A DNA stretch of 64,000 nt. Origin: Kineococcus mangrovi (GTDB lineage: Bacteria > Actinomycetota > Actinomycetes > Actinomycetales > Kineococcaceae). The notes below the pieces were generated by a model. It searched no databases, was not told the DNA's origin, and saw only the letters and a list, made by a program, of their open reading frames with translations. The stretch lies in contig NZ_JBGGTQ010000003.1 in the NCBI RefSeq assembly GCF_041320705.1, positions 310,001 through 374,000 on the forward strand. The letters run 5' to 3'. The position numbers were made by a program, and so were the translations under genes. The first letter of the stretch is position 1. The number at the start of each line of letters is the position of its first letter. This document shows, piece after piece, positions 45,951 through 55,495 of the stretch.

Positions 45951-46933
45951 CGCAGGCCGCGCCGCTCGAGGAACCGCAGCTGCCGCTGGACCTGGAACCC
46001 GATGCCCCCGGCGTGGTCGGCGAACTCCCACACGTCGATCTCGCGGTCCTCGTGTCCCCAGCGGTTGTAGGCCGCGAACACCGTCGACGGCGGGCACACC
46101 GGGTCCATGAGGGCGACGCTGAACAGGGCCGGGACGCGGGCGCGGGAGGCGAGGTTCGCGCCGTCGACGTGGGCGAGGGTGGCGAACGCGCGCTCGACGT
46201 TCTCGGGGGAGTGCCGGCGCAGGTAGTCGACCACCTCGAGGTAGGGGCCGTCGCCGGCGACGTGCGTGCCGCGGCGGACGTGGCACAGGAACGGGACGTC
46301 GACGAGCGCGGCCGCCACGCGGTCCCCGGACAGCGCGGCGGCGGCGATGGAGAACGCCCCGCCCTGGCTGCCCCCGCGCACCACGACGCGGGAGGTGTCG
46401 ACCTCGACGCCCAGGCCGGGCAGCGCGTGGGCGACGTCGACCGCGCGGGCGCAGTCGACGAGGGCGCGGCGGTAGTAGTACGTCGTCGGGTCCTCGATGC
46501 CCTTGGTCATGAACCCGCGCGCCCACTGCCCGCCGGTGACGTCGGGGTCGGGGTCGGGGGTGTCGTGGCCCTGGCCCCGGGTGTCGACGACGAGGTGGGC
46601 GAAACCGGCGGCCGCCCACGCGGTCCGGTCCACGGGCAGTCCACGGCCCCCGGAGTACCCGATGAACTCCACCACGACGGGCAGCGGCCCGGGCAGGTGC
46701 GCCGGGCGCAGGAGCCAGGCCGCGATGCGGTCGCCGTCCCACCCCGCGAACCGCACGTCGTCCACGTGCAGCGCGGGCAGCGCCGGACCGGTGTACGGGG
46801 TCAGCTCGACGGCGAGGTCGTGGCGGCGGGCCCGGGCCAGGCTCCCGGCCCAGAACGCGTCGAGGTCGGCGGGTTCGGCGAGGTCCCCCCGGTAGGTCCG
46901 GAGCGCGTCCAGCGGCAGGTCGGTGAGCGGCAC
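45947..46933 (-). CDS. Acetylxylan esterase / cephalosporin-C deacetylase family (CE7)
   Basis: 328 aa. CE7 landmarks in order: RIAAWLLRP, DTRGQGHDTPDPD (the RGQG motif), VVVRGGSQGGAFSIAAAALS (nucleophile Ser in GGSQGG), ALMDPVCPPSTVFAAYN (Asp) and EFADHAGG (His). It removes acetyl groups from xylo-oligosaccharides or similar substrates. The length is normal for the family. No signal peptide, so cytosolic. GTG start at 46933. Confidence 0.92.
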   Translation of the reverse strand: MPLTDLPLDALRTYRGDLAEPADLDAFWAGSLARARRHDLAVELTPYTGPALPALHVDDVRFAGWDGDRIAAWLLRPAHLPGPLPVVVEFIGYSGGRGLPVDRTAWAAAGFAHLVVDTRGQGHDTPDPDPDVTGGQWARGFMTKGIEDPTTYYYRRALVDCARAVDVAHALPGLGVEVDTSRVVVRGGSQGGAFSIAAAALSGDRVAAALVDVPFLCHVRRGTHVAGDGPYLEVVDYLRRHSPENVERAFATLAHVDGANLASRARVPALFSVALMDPVCPPSTVFAAYNRWGHEDREIDVWEFADHAGGIGFQVQRQLRFLERRGLR

Positions 46934-46962
46934 GTGCTGACGCTACTGCCCGCCCCGCCCGC

Positions 46963-47838
46963 TCACGCGGGGGCGGGGACCGCGCTCGCGCGGAACTGCT
47001 CGATGGTGTCCCGCAGGGCGGCGAGGATGTAGTCCGGCACCCGCATCCCCTGGTCCCGGGCCCACAGCAGCTCGCGCTCGACGAGCCCGATCTGCGCGCC
47101 GAAGTCCTCGACCTTCTCGGCCAGGCCGAGCGTCGTCAGGACACCGCCGAACTGCGCGCGGTGCTGCGGGGTGTGCGCGCCGACGGGGCTGAAGGAGGCG
47201 CGGCGCAGCACCCTGGCCAGCCGCAGCTGCCAGGGGGACAGGACGTTCTGCTGGAACATCTCCGTCGCCGACAGCCGGTAGAAGGCGAAGTGCCCCGGCT
47301 CCTGCCGGCGGATGGGCTGCACGATCGTCCGGGAGACCGCCTCCTCGCCCATGTCGTCGAGCCCGTCGACGAGGAGGTTGTAGGCCACGACCGCGGCCTT
47401 CTCCGTCGCGGCCCCCGTCAGGTAGTAGAGGAGGCGCGCGACCTCCTGCACCGGCTTGAGGTGGGCGAGGGAGCCGAGGATGCGGATCTTGGGGCTCACG
47501 TGGTCGGTGTTCGGGTCGGCCGGGGACAGGTCGATGTCCTGCTGCAGCCGGTCGAGGATCAGGCCGTGCTGGATCTCCTGCGGCTGCCACACGTCGGCGT
47601 AGAAGAGGCGGTCGGTCTCGGAGACGTCCGGCAACAGCGTCAGCAGCTCCAGGACGTTGCGGTCGACCTCGAGCTCCACGCGCGCCAGGTAGTCGATGAC
47701 GTGCCCGAAGCGCTCACGGACGCCGCGGGGGTCGTGGACCGTGCGGTCGACGGAGTCCAGCGCGATGGGCGGGTACTTCTCGCCCAGGCGGAGGACGTGG
47801 TCGCGGATGTCCCCGGGGGTGATGATCTTTCGCGACAC
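46963..47838 (-). CDS. Ferritin-like (di-iron) protein of unknown function
   Basis: 291 aa, largely helical. Two likely carboxylate/His metal motifs: QPQEIQHGLILDRL (Glu-x2-His) and RRQEPGHFAFY (Glu-x2-His), with an extra Glu in TEKAAVVAYNLL, as in ferritin-like and acyl-ACP desaturase-like proteins. GTG 47838 is preferred over GTG 47844 because AGGAG is five bases upstream of the former but abuts the latter. Upstream (47909-47922) is a TGAGGG-CA-CCCTCA inverted repeat that may be an operator. The reaction is unknown. Confidence 0.75.
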   Translation of the reverse strand: MSRKIITPGDIRDHVLRLGEKYPPIALDSVDRTVHDPRGVRERFGHVIDYLARVELEVDRNVLELLTLLPDVSETDRLFYADVWQPQEIQHGLILDRLQQDIDLSPADPNTDHVSPKIRILGSLAHLKPVQEVARLLYYLTGAATEKAAVVAYNLLVDGLDDMGEEAVSRTIVQPIRRQEPGHFAFYRLSATEMFQQNVLSPWQLRLARVLRRASFSPVGAHTPQHRAQFGGVLTTLGLAEKVEDFGAQIGLVERELLWARDQGMRVPDYILAALRDTIEQFRASAVPAPA

Positions 47839-48000
47839 GTGCACTCCTGCTTCGAGGTCGAACCGGACGAGAGCCCCCGCACAGTGTGCACCGAGACGCG
47901 CACCGGTGTGAGGGCACCCTCAGTTCGCAACCGATCGGTGACCGGATGGGTTCCCTGAGTCGTTGTGGCCTGGATCACCCCTCCAGGCCCGGGACGCGGC

Positions 48001-48807
48001 TCAGGCGCGGGTGCGGCGGTGGGCCGTCACCAGCTGGAACACCCCGAAGGCGATGACCCCCGCCGCCACGACGAGCAGCAGCACCACGCCGTACGGCTGC
48101 GCCGCGATCTCGTGGAAGGCGGCGTCGAGACCGCGCGACTTGCCCGTGTCCCCGGTGGCCGAGAGCGCGACCAGCACCCCCAGCACCGCGAAGGCGATGC
48201 CCCGGGCGAGCTTGCCCGCCATCCCCAGGCGGCGCAGCGCCGGCGACAGGGTCCCCTCGATCTTGTCCTCGAAGTCGCCCTTCAGGCCCTTGACGGCGGT
48301 GACGACCCCGACCACCACGACGGCCAGGCCGACCAGGACGACCAGGACCGCCCCGCCGGGGGCCTCTAGGACGCGCTGGGTGACGGTCTGCTGCTGGGAC
48401 CCCGACGAGGACCCGCCCCCCGTGGCGAAGCGCACGCAGGAGAACCCCAGGGCGGCCGCGGCGACGCCCTTGACCACCGCCCGCGCCCGGTGCGGGAGCT
48501 CGTCCTCGGTGACGACCTCGACGACCTGCCACAGCAGGAGGGCGCCGAAACCGACCGCGAGGACCACCAGCAGGACCGTCCCGAACGGCTGCTGCGCGAT
48601 CTGGGCCAGGGCGCCGCTGGAGTCGGCCGAGGTCGAGGCGCCGCCCAGCGCCACCTGGGCGGCCAGCCACCCGATGAGCAGGTACACCACCCCCTCGGCC
48701 GCCACCCCCACCCGCCCGAGCTTGCGCAGGCCCTGTTCGTGCCGCTGCGCGAACGCCTCACCGCGCCGGGCGTGCTGCTTGACCTGGGACTGCGCCGAAC
48801 CTGCCAT
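48001..48807 (-). CDS. DUF1206 membrane protein
   Basis: 268 aa, six hydrophobic segments arranged as three internally similar pairs (for example GRVGVAAEGVVYLLIGWLAA, then RAVVKGVAAAALGF, then GKLARGIAFAVLGVLVAL), the threefold-repeat structure of DUF1206. ATG at 48807. Divergent from the LacI-type gene. The family is widespread in actinobacteria and without a known role. Confidence 0.88.
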   Translation of the reverse strand: MAGSAQSQVKQHARRGEAFAQRHEQGLRKLGRVGVAAEGVVYLLIGWLAAQVALGGASTSADSSGALAQIAQQPFGTVLLVVLAVGFGALLLWQVVEVVTEDELPHRARAVVKGVAAAALGFSCVRFATGGGSSSGSQQQTVTQRVLEAPGGAVLVVLVGLAVVVVGVVTAVKGLKGDFEDKIEGTLSPALRRLGMAGKLARGIAFAVLGVLVALSATGDTGKSRGLDAAFHEIAAQPYGVVLLLVVAAGVIAFGVFQLVTAHRRTRA

Positions 48808-48940
48808 GGGAGCAGGGAATCGTCGCCGCGTCCGCTCCGCAACCGGGCGGGAGCACGGTGAACACGGTGAGGTGGCGGCCGGCCCACGTCGTAGCATCGG
48901 CCGACCCGTCCGGTGCCGGAGCAGAGCAGGAGGCCGGGGC

Positions 48941-50092
48941 ATGGCCCGCCACCCGTCCCGTGGGGAGACCGCCGTCGAGGGCAGGACCCCGACCGTCTAC
49001 GACGTGGCCGACCGCGCGAGCGTGTCGATCGCGACCGTCTCGCGCGTCCTGCGCACCCCGGAGGCCGTCCGCGAGGCCACCCGCGAACGCGTCCTCGCCG
49101 CCGTCCGCGACCTCGGCTACGTCCCCTCGGGCAACGCGCGGGCGCTCGCGGGCCGCAAGACCGGTGTCATCGGGCTGTGCTTCCCCGACCACGACGCCCT
49201 GGAGGAGGAGGACCGGCCCGCCGGTGCCGGGGCGGGCGGCGTCCGCGTCGTCGACGACCGTCGGCGCGGCGCCGCGCCGAGCAGTCCCAACCTGTACTTC
49301 GACGAGGTGCTGCGCGGGGCGGAGGCGGAGGCGTGGCGGCGGGGGTTCGCCCTCATGGTCGCCGCGGGCCGGGGTCCGGCGCGCGACGTCGTCGTCAACG
49401 ACGTCGCGGGCCGCTGCGACGGGCTGGCGGTCCTGGCCCGCACCGTCTCCGACGAGCTGCTGACCCACGTCGCCCGGCGTCTGCCCGTCGTCCTGCTGGC
49501 CGACGCGGCCCGTGCCGGCGGGGACCTGCCGGACGGCCTCGACCACGTCAGCGTCGACAACGCCGCCGGCATGCAGGCGCTCGTGGCCCACGTCGTGAGC
49601 GGTCTGGGGGTGCGCGACGTCGTCTACGTGGCGGGGCCCGCGGACTCCCCCGACGACGCCGAGCGGCAGCGCGGGCTCCTCGCCGCCCTCGACGCGGCCG
49701 GTCTGGACCGCGCGGCCGTCGAGCACGTGCGGGGCGACTTCCGGCGGGACGCGGCCGACGTCGCGGTCACCGGGCTGCTGGGGCGGCGGGTGCCGCGGGC
49801 GCTCGTGTGCGCCAACGACCAGTCGGCGCTCGGTGCGATGGACGCGCTGCGGCGGCGGGGGCTGCGCGTGCCGGACGACGTCTACGTGACCGGCTTCGAC
49901 GGCCTGGACGTGGGGCGGTTCACGCAGCCGCCGCTGACCACGGTGGCCCAGCCGATGGCCGAGCTGGGCCGGGCCGCCGTGCGGGCCGTCGTGGCGCGGT
50001 TGACGGACCCCGCCGCCGCGCCGCTGTCCGCCCGGCTGCCGGTCGAGGTGTTGCTGCGGGAGAGCTGCCCCCCGGTTGACACACCGATGTAA
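48941..50092 (+). CDS. LacI-family transcriptional regulator
   Basis: 383 aa. N-terminal helix-turn-helix TVYDVADRASVSIATVSRVL with hinge helix PSGNARALAGRKTGVIG, then a sugar-binding domain (LDHVSVDNAAGMQAL, ALVCANDQSALGAMDALRRRG, TGFDGLDVGRFTQPPLTTV). It has a charged loop insertion of about 30 residues (EEEDRPAGAGAGGVRVVDDRR) early in the effector domain. AGGAGG precedes ATG 48941. It probably represses the downstream importer/beta-glucosidase operon through the operator at 50088-50101, releasing it on binding an oligosaccharide. Confidence 0.92.
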   Translation: MARHPSRGETAVEGRTPTVYDVADRASVSIATVSRVLRTPEAVREATRERVLAAVRDLGYVPSGNARALAGRKTGVIGLCFPDHDALEEEDRPAGAGAGGVRVVDDRRRGAAPSSPNLYFDEVLRGAEAEAWRRGFALMVAAGRGPARDVVVNDVAGRCDGLAVLARTVSDELLTHVARRLPVVLLADAARAGGDLPDGLDHVSVDNAAGMQALVAHVVSGLGVRDVVYVAGPADSPDDAERQRGLLAALDAAGLDRAAVEHVRGDFRRDAADVAVTGLLGRRVPRALVCANDQSALGAMDALRRRGLRVPDDVYVTGFDGLDVGRFTQPPLTTVAQPMAELGRAAVRAVVARLTDPAAAPLSARLPVEVLLRESCPPVDTPM

Positions 50093-50103
50093 GCGCATAC
50101 GCT
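50076..50103 (+). promoter_or_regulatory. Promoter and LacI-type operator of the ABC/beta-glucosidase operon
   Basis: TTGACA (50076-50081), a 16-base spacer and TACGCT (50098-50103) form a good sigma-70-type promoter that begins inside the last codons of the lacI-type gene. TGTAAGCGCATACG (50088-50101), matching 10 of 14 positions of its own reverse complement and having the CG centre usual for LacI sites, covers the spacer and the -10. Repressor binding here would exclude polymerase. Confidence 0.75.
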
Positions 50104-50133
50104 GACTCCCACGACGAACGTGGAGGTCGAGCG

Positions 50134-51804
50134 ATGACGCTTCGGCAGGGACCGGTGCTGGGACGCCGGGGGATCCTCGCAGGGCTCGGTGCAGGAGCCG
50201 CCCTCGTGGGGACCGGACTGAGCGGTTGCAGCGTGCAGGTGCGCAGCCGACCCGATCCGACGATCGGGCAGGACACGATGCTCATCAACGCGGACAAGGG
50301 GAACCCCCTGTTCAACCGCGTCTTCAACCCGTTCCTGGTGAACACCAGGACGGCGGCGAAGTGGATCTACGAACCGCTGATCCTCGTCAACCCCCTCGAC
50401 GGCGAGCAGATCCCGTGGCTCGCGCAGTCGTGGGAGCTGCCCGACGCGCGCACGATCGTCCTGACGGTGCGCGAGGCGCAGTGGAGCGACGGGGAGCCGT
50501 TCACCGCCGACGACGTCGTGTTCACCCTCGAACTGCTGAAGCAGGTCCCGGCGCTGGACGGCAAGGGGGTCTGGCAGCACCTGGCCTCCGTCGAGGCCGA
50601 CGGCGACCGCGTCGTGTGCCGGTTGCAGACCGACGACGTGCCCGCGCTGCCGATCATCGGCGTCACCTACGTGGTCCCGCGCCACCGCTGGGCCGAGGTC
50701 GCCGACCCCGGGACGTACCGCGACGAGAACCCCGTCGGCACCGGGCCGTTCGTGCTGGGCAACTACAACCCGCAGCAGTACTCCATGGACAGGAACCCCC
50801 GGTACTGGCAGGCCGACAGCGTCGAGATCGAACACCTCGTGCTGCCCGCCACGGACAACCAGCTCGACACCGTCACGCGCGGGTACGACTGGAGCTACTC
50901 GTTCATCTCCGACGTCCAGGGGACGTGGGGCGCGGCCAGCCCGCACAACCGCTGGTGGTTCCCGCCCGGTGGCATCGTCGCCCTGCTGCCCAACCACACC
51001 GTCGCCCCCTTCGACGACGTGGCCGTCCGCCGCGGGCTGTCGCTGGCGCTGGACCGGGGACGCATCGCCGACGTGGCCAGCGAGGGGTACATGCAGCCCG
51101 CCGGTCAGACCGGCCTCGTGCTGCCCAACCAGCAGGACTGGCTCGACCCCGCCATCCCCGACGCCGGGATGGTCGCGCAGGACACCGCGGCGGCCCTGGA
51201 GTCGTTCGCCGCGGCCGGGTACACCCAGCGCGACGGCAGGCTCGTCGGCCCCGACGGCCGGCAGTTCGCGTTCGCCCTGACCTCGGCGAACGGCTACACC
51301 GACTGGACCCGCGCGGCCCAGGAGGTCGCCGGGCAGCTCGGTGCCCTCGGCATCGAGGTCAGCCTCCAGCTCCCGCAACCGGCCGGGTACCAGTCGGCCG
51401 TCGCCAACGGCCAGTTCCAGGTGGCCCTCGGCGGCATGGGGGGCGGTGACGTGTTCCGCGCCTTCAACGACCTCATGTCCAGCGAGTTCCTGACCGACGT
51501 GGGCACCTCCACCCAGGCGAACTACGAGCGGTTCTCCGACCCCGAGGTCGACGCCCTGCTCGCCGAGTTCAGGTCCAGCACCGACCCGGCCCGCCAGCTC
51601 GCCGCGGCCCGGTCCCTGCAGCGGAAGGTCTACGAGGAGCTCCCGGCCATCGGCCTGTACTACGGCGGGCTCTGGGGCCTGTACAACGACGAGAAGTTCA
51701 TCGGCTGGCCCACGGCGGAGGACCCCTACATGGCCCCGCAGAACTACGACTCCGCGCCGCTGGGGATCTTCACGCGGCTCAAGCTCGCCGGAGGTGCCGC
51801 GTGA
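50134..51804 (+). CDS. Family 5 substrate-binding lipoprotein (sugar/peptide importer)
   Basis: 556 aa. Twin-arginine-like start (GRRGILAGLGAGAALVGTGL) and lipobox LSGC. Family 5 landmarks: SDGEPFTADDVVFTLELLKQ and VRRGLSLALDRGRIADVASEG. Actinobacterial relatives with a LacI regulator and a beta-glucosidase often import cello- or other oligosaccharides, although the family is named for peptides. First gene of the operon. Confidence 0.92.
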   Translation: MTLRQGPVLGRRGILAGLGAGAALVGTGLSGCSVQVRSRPDPTIGQDTMLINADKGNPLFNRVFNPFLVNTRTAAKWIYEPLILVNPLDGEQIPWLAQSWELPDARTIVLTVREAQWSDGEPFTADDVVFTLELLKQVPALDGKGVWQHLASVEADGDRVVCRLQTDDVPALPIIGVTYVVPRHRWAEVADPGTYRDENPVGTGPFVLGNYNPQQYSMDRNPRYWQADSVEIEHLVLPATDNQLDTVTRGYDWSYSFISDVQGTWGAASPHNRWWFPPGGIVALLPNHTVAPFDDVAVRRGLSLALDRGRIADVASEGYMQPAGQTGLVLPNQQDWLDPAIPDAGMVAQDTAAALESFAAAGYTQRDGRLVGPDGRQFAFALTSANGYTDWTRAAQEVAGQLGALGIEVSLQLPQPAGYQSAVANGQFQVALGGMGGGDVFRAFNDLMSSEFLTDVGTSTQANYERFSDPEVDALLAEFRSSTDPARQLAAARSLQRKVYEELPAIGLYYGGLWGLYNDEKFIGWPTAEDPYMAPQNYDSAPLGIFTRLKLAGGAA

Positions 51805-52859
51805 CCGTCCTGGATCCCACCACGGACCCCGGTACCGCCGCGGCCCCCGCCGCGCGGACCGGCCGGGGGTCCTTCCCCGGCCGGTACCTGCTCGGCCGGC
51901 TCGGGTTGTTCGTCCTGACCCTGTGGGCCGCCGTCACCGTGAACTTCGTCCTGCCGCGGCTCATGCCCGGCACGCCCGCCGACGCGGCCGTCGCCAAGCT
52001 CGCCCAGAACGGCCCGGTGAGCGAGGCCACCCGCGCGGCCATCGAGGCTCAGCTCGGGGTGCCCGACGGGAACCTGCTGGCGCAGTACGGGTCGTACCTG
52101 CGACAGGTCGCGACCCTGGACTTCGGGGTCTCGTACACGTTCTACCCGCAGACCGTCTCCTCGATGGTGTCCCAGGCCCTGCCGTACACGCTGCTGCTCG
52201 TGGGGCTGGTCACCGTCCTGGCCTTCGTCCTCGGCACCCTCGTGGGCGTGCTGTCGGCCTGGAAGCGCGGGACGTGGCTGGACGCGCTGCCGACCCTGTC
52301 GGGCAGCTTCCTGTCGACGTTCCCGTACTTCTGGACCGCGCTGCTGCTGCTGTTCTTCCTCGGGTTCGTGCTGCACTGGTTCCCCACGACGGGGGCCTAC
52401 TCGGCCACGACGACCCCGGGGTTCACCCTCGCGTTCCTCGGCGACGCCCTGGCCCACGCCGCGCTGCCGGCCATCACGATCCTGCTGACGTCGCTGGGCG
52501 GGTGGATCCTCGGGATGCGCAACGCGATGATCAACACCCTCGGCGACGACTACGTGACCTTCGCCGAGGCGAACGGCCTGCGGGGGCGGACGGTCGCCCT
52601 GCGCTACGCGGCCCGCAACGCGATCCTGCCCAACCTCACCGGGTTCGGGCTCTCCCTCGGCGGCGTCGTCGGCGGGTCCGTCCTCGTCGAGCAGGTGTTC
52701 GGGTACCCCGGGATCGGGTACCTGCTCTTCAACGCCGTCATCGGCCAGGACTACCCGCTGATGCAGGCGCTCTTCCTCATGATCACGGTCAGCGTGCTCG
52801 TCGCGAACTTCCTCGTCGACGTGCTCTACGGCCTCCTCGACCCGCGGACCCGGAGGTGA
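51801..52859 (+). CDS. ABC importer permease (DppB type)
   Basis: 352 aa, six membrane segments; starts with a leader helix (FVLTLWAAVTVNFVLPRLMPG). EAA loop: YVTFAEANGLRGRTVALRYAAR; the C-terminal EQVFGYPGIGYLLFNAV is typical of DppB/OppB. GTG 51801 overlaps the SBP stop (GTGA). Confidence 0.93.
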   Translation: MTVLDPTTDPGTAAAPAARTGRGSFPGRYLLGRLGLFVLTLWAAVTVNFVLPRLMPGTPADAAVAKLAQNGPVSEATRAAIEAQLGVPDGNLLAQYGSYLRQVATLDFGVSYTFYPQTVSSMVSQALPYTLLLVGLVTVLAFVLGTLVGVLSAWKRGTWLDALPTLSGSFLSTFPYFWTALLLLFFLGFVLHWFPTTGAYSATTTPGFTLAFLGDALAHAALPAITILLTSLGGWILGMRNAMINTLGDDYVTFAEANGLRGRTVALRYAARNAILPNLTGFGLSLGGVVGGSVLVEQVFGYPGIGYLLFNAVIGQDYPLMQALFLMITVSVLVANFLVDVLYGLLDPRTRR

Positions 52860-52864
52860 GCGGC

Positions 52865-53806
52865 GTGGCGACCCCGCACACGGGCACGACCCCGTCGACG
52901 TCGGAACCCGACGTCCAGCACGCCCCCAGCGCGTGGCGCAGCGTCGGCCGCGTCCTCGCGACGCTGTGGGACAACCGCAAGGCGCGCGTCGGTCTCGTCC
53001 TGCTGGCGTTCTTCCTGCTCCTCGCCCTCGTCGGCCCCCTCCTGGCCCCGTACGGCGCGAAGGACAACACCTTCCCCCGCAGCCAGGACGCCGGCACGGC
53101 GCACTGGCTGGGCACCACGGCGGCCGGGGAGGACGTGCTGTCCCAGCTCGTCCACGGCGCCCGCACCAGCGTGCTCGTCGGGTTCACCGCCGGCCTGCTC
53201 GCCACGGCCGTCGCCGTGCTCATCGGCCTGTCCTGGGGGTACACGCGCGGCTGGGTCGCCGAGGTCATCGGGTTCGTCGTGAACCTGTTCCTCGTCGTCC
53301 CCGCCCTGCCGTTCATGATCGTCATCGCGGCGTACCTGCAGAACGGCGGCGTCGCCGTCATCGTCGCCGTCATCGTCATCACCGGCTGGGCCTGGGGGGC
53401 CCGCGTCCTGCGCTCGCAGACGCAGTCGCTGCGTTCGCGCGACTTCGTCGAGGCGGCCCGGTTCTCCGGCGACAGCGCCCCGCGCATCGTGTTCCGGGAG
53501 ATCCTGCCGAACATGACCTCGCTGATCGCCGGCAGCTTCTTCGGGGCGGCCACGGCGGCGATCCTGGCCGAGGCGGGCCTGGAGTTCCTGGGCCTCGGCG
53601 ACACGTCCGTCGTCAGCTGGGGCACGATGATCTACTGGGCGCAGAACTCCAGCGCCCTGCTCACGGGGCAGTGGGCGCTGCTGTTCGCGCCCGGTCTGTG
53701 CATCGCGCTGCTGGCCCTGTCCCTCACCCTCGTCAACTTCGGCGTCGACGCCGTGAGCAACCCGCGACTGCGCGAGGGGTCGCGGGCCCGGAAGGCGGAC
53801 CGATGA
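52865..53806 (+). CDS. ABC importer permease (DppC type)
   Basis: 313 aa, six membrane segments. The cytoplasmic N-terminus is followed by LVLLAFFLLLALVGPLLAP, HWLGTTAAGEDVLSQLVHGAR (DppC signature) and the EAA loop FVEAARFSGDSAPRIVFREILP. GTG 52865 has GGAGG eight bases upstream; GTG 52856 (overlapping the previous stop) is an alternative. Forms the channel with the DppB-type protein. Confidence 0.93.
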   Translation: MATPHTGTTPSTSEPDVQHAPSAWRSVGRVLATLWDNRKARVGLVLLAFFLLLALVGPLLAPYGAKDNTFPRSQDAGTAHWLGTTAAGEDVLSQLVHGARTSVLVGFTAGLLATAVAVLIGLSWGYTRGWVAEVIGFVVNLFLVVPALPFMIVIAAYLQNGGVAVIVAVIVITGWAWGARVLRSQTQSLRSRDFVEAARFSGDSAPRIVFREILPNMTSLIAGSFFGAATAAILAEAGLEFLGLGDTSVVSWGTMIYWAQNSSALLTGQWALLFAPGLCIALLALSLTLVNFGVDAVSNPRLREGSRARKADR

Positions 53807-55494
53807 GCACGCAGGCCACGAGCACCGGAAGCCCCACCACCGTGCAGGAGGACCTGCTGCAGGTCCGCGACCTGTCCGTCGTCTACGAGTCGCACGGGCA
53901 GCGCGCCGTGCAGGCCGTCGACCACGTCTCCTTCGGCCTGCGCCGCGGGGAGTTCGTCGGGCTGGTGGGGGAGTCGGGGTCGGGCAAGTCGACCCTGGGC
54001 TACGCGATCACCCGGCTGCAGAAACCGCCGGCCCGCACGAACGGGGGGCAGATCCTCTTCGGCGGCCACGACGTGCGCGACCTGGACGCGGAGGGGTTGC
54101 GCCGCCAGCGCCAGGGCGGGTTCGCCATGGTCCTGCAGTCCGGCATGAACGCGCTGAACCCGGTGCGCCGGGTCCGTGACCACTTCGCCGACATCTACCG
54201 CGCGCACGGCCACGTGCCCAAGCAGCGGTGGGAGGAGCGGTCGGCCGAGCTGCTGGCCAAGGTCGAGCTGGACCCGAAGGTCCTCGACCGCTACCCCGGG
54301 GAGCTGTCCGGCGGGATGCGCCAGCGCGTGTCCATCGCGCTGGCCCTGTCCCTGGACCCGCAGCTCGTCGTGTTCGACGAGCCCACCACGGCGCTCGACG
54401 TCCTCGTCCAGCACGCCGTCATGGACACCATCGTCGACCTGCAGCGCACCGAGGGGTTCACGGCCGTCCTCATCAGCCACGACCTCGGGATCGTGCTCGA
54501 GGCCACCGAGCGGGTCCTCGTCATGCACGAGGGGCGCATCGTGGAGGACGCGCCCTCGCACGACGTCCTGCGCTCCCCGCAGGACGAGTACACGCGGATG
54601 CTGCTCAGCCACTACGCCGACCCGCGCGCGCAGACCGTCTCCCTGCCCGGGTTCCCGGACCGGTCGCTGCGGCCGCGGCCGGCCCCGCCGGCGGGCGGCG
54701 AGGCCGTCGTCGTCGAGGGGGTCTCCCAGACGTACCCGCCGCCGCGGCGCGGGGAGGCGGAGGTGCACGCCGTCTCCGACGTCTCCTTCACCCTCGAACC
54801 CGGTGCCGCCCTGGCCCTCGTCGGGGCCAGCGGGTCGGGCAAGTCGACGATCGCCAAGATGGTGACCGGGGTCGAGGCGCCCACGTCGGGCTCGGTCCGG
54901 TTCGGCGACCTCGACGTCGGCCGGCTCAAGCGGCGAGAGGTGAAGACGCTGCACCGCAGCGTGCAGATGGTGTTCCAGGACCCGTACGCGGCCCTGAACC
55001 CGCTGCACACCGTCGAGTACGCGCTCACCCGACCGGTCCTGAACCACACCGGGCTCACGGGGGCGGACGCGCGCCGCCGCGTCCACGAACTGCTCGAGAC
55101 GGTCGGTCTCACCCCGACGGGGCAGTTCGCCCAGAAGCTGCCGCACCAGTTGTCCGGGGGCCAGCGCCAGCGCGTCGTCATCGCCCGCGCCCTGGCGTGC
55201 GAACCGCAGGTCATCGTGGCCGACGAACCCGTCTCGATGCTCGACGTCACCCTGCGGGCGGGCGTCCTGGCGCTGCTGGAGGACCTGCGCGAACGCCTCG
55301 GGGTGTCGCTGCTGTACATCACCCACGACCTGCTGAGCGCCCGCCTCATCACCGACGACCTGCTCGTCCTGCACTCCGGGCGCGTCGTCGAGCGCGGACC
55401 GACGGCGCAGGTGCTGCAGCACCCCACCCACCCCTACACGGTGTCCCTGCTGGACGCCGTCCCGAACCCCGCCCGAATCCGCCAGGAGTCCTGA
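53803..55494 (+). CDS. ABC importer ATPase, two fused domains (DppDF type)
   Basis: 563 aa with two ABC modules. Module 1: Walker A GESGSGKST, signature LSGGMRQRVSIALAL, Walker B LVVFDEPTTALD. Module 2: GASGSGKST, LSGGQRQRVVIARAL, VIVADEPVSMLD. ATG 53803 overlaps the permease stop (ATGA). Same architecture as the Fur-linked importer ATPase at 6781, but the sequences are clearly different, so these are two separate systems. Confidence 0.94.
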   Translation: MSTQATSTGSPTTVQEDLLQVRDLSVVYESHGQRAVQAVDHVSFGLRRGEFVGLVGESGSGKSTLGYAITRLQKPPARTNGGQILFGGHDVRDLDAEGLRRQRQGGFAMVLQSGMNALNPVRRVRDHFADIYRAHGHVPKQRWEERSAELLAKVELDPKVLDRYPGELSGGMRQRVSIALALSLDPQLVVFDEPTTALDVLVQHAVMDTIVDLQRTEGFTAVLISHDLGIVLEATERVLVMHEGRIVEDAPSHDVLRSPQDEYTRMLLSHYADPRAQTVSLPGFPDRSLRPRPAPPAGGEAVVVEGVSQTYPPPRRGEAEVHAVSDVSFTLEPGAALALVGASGSGKSTIAKMVTGVEAPTSGSVRFGDLDVGRLKRREVKTLHRSVQMVFQDPYAALNPLHTVEYALTRPVLNHTGLTGADARRRVHELLETVGLTPTGQFAQKLPHQLSGGQRQRVVIARALACEPQVIVADEPVSMLDVTLRAGVLALLEDLRERLGVSLLYITHDLLSARLITDDLLVLHSGRVVERGPTAQVLQHPTHPYTVSLLDAVPNPARIRQES

Positions 55495-55495
55495 G

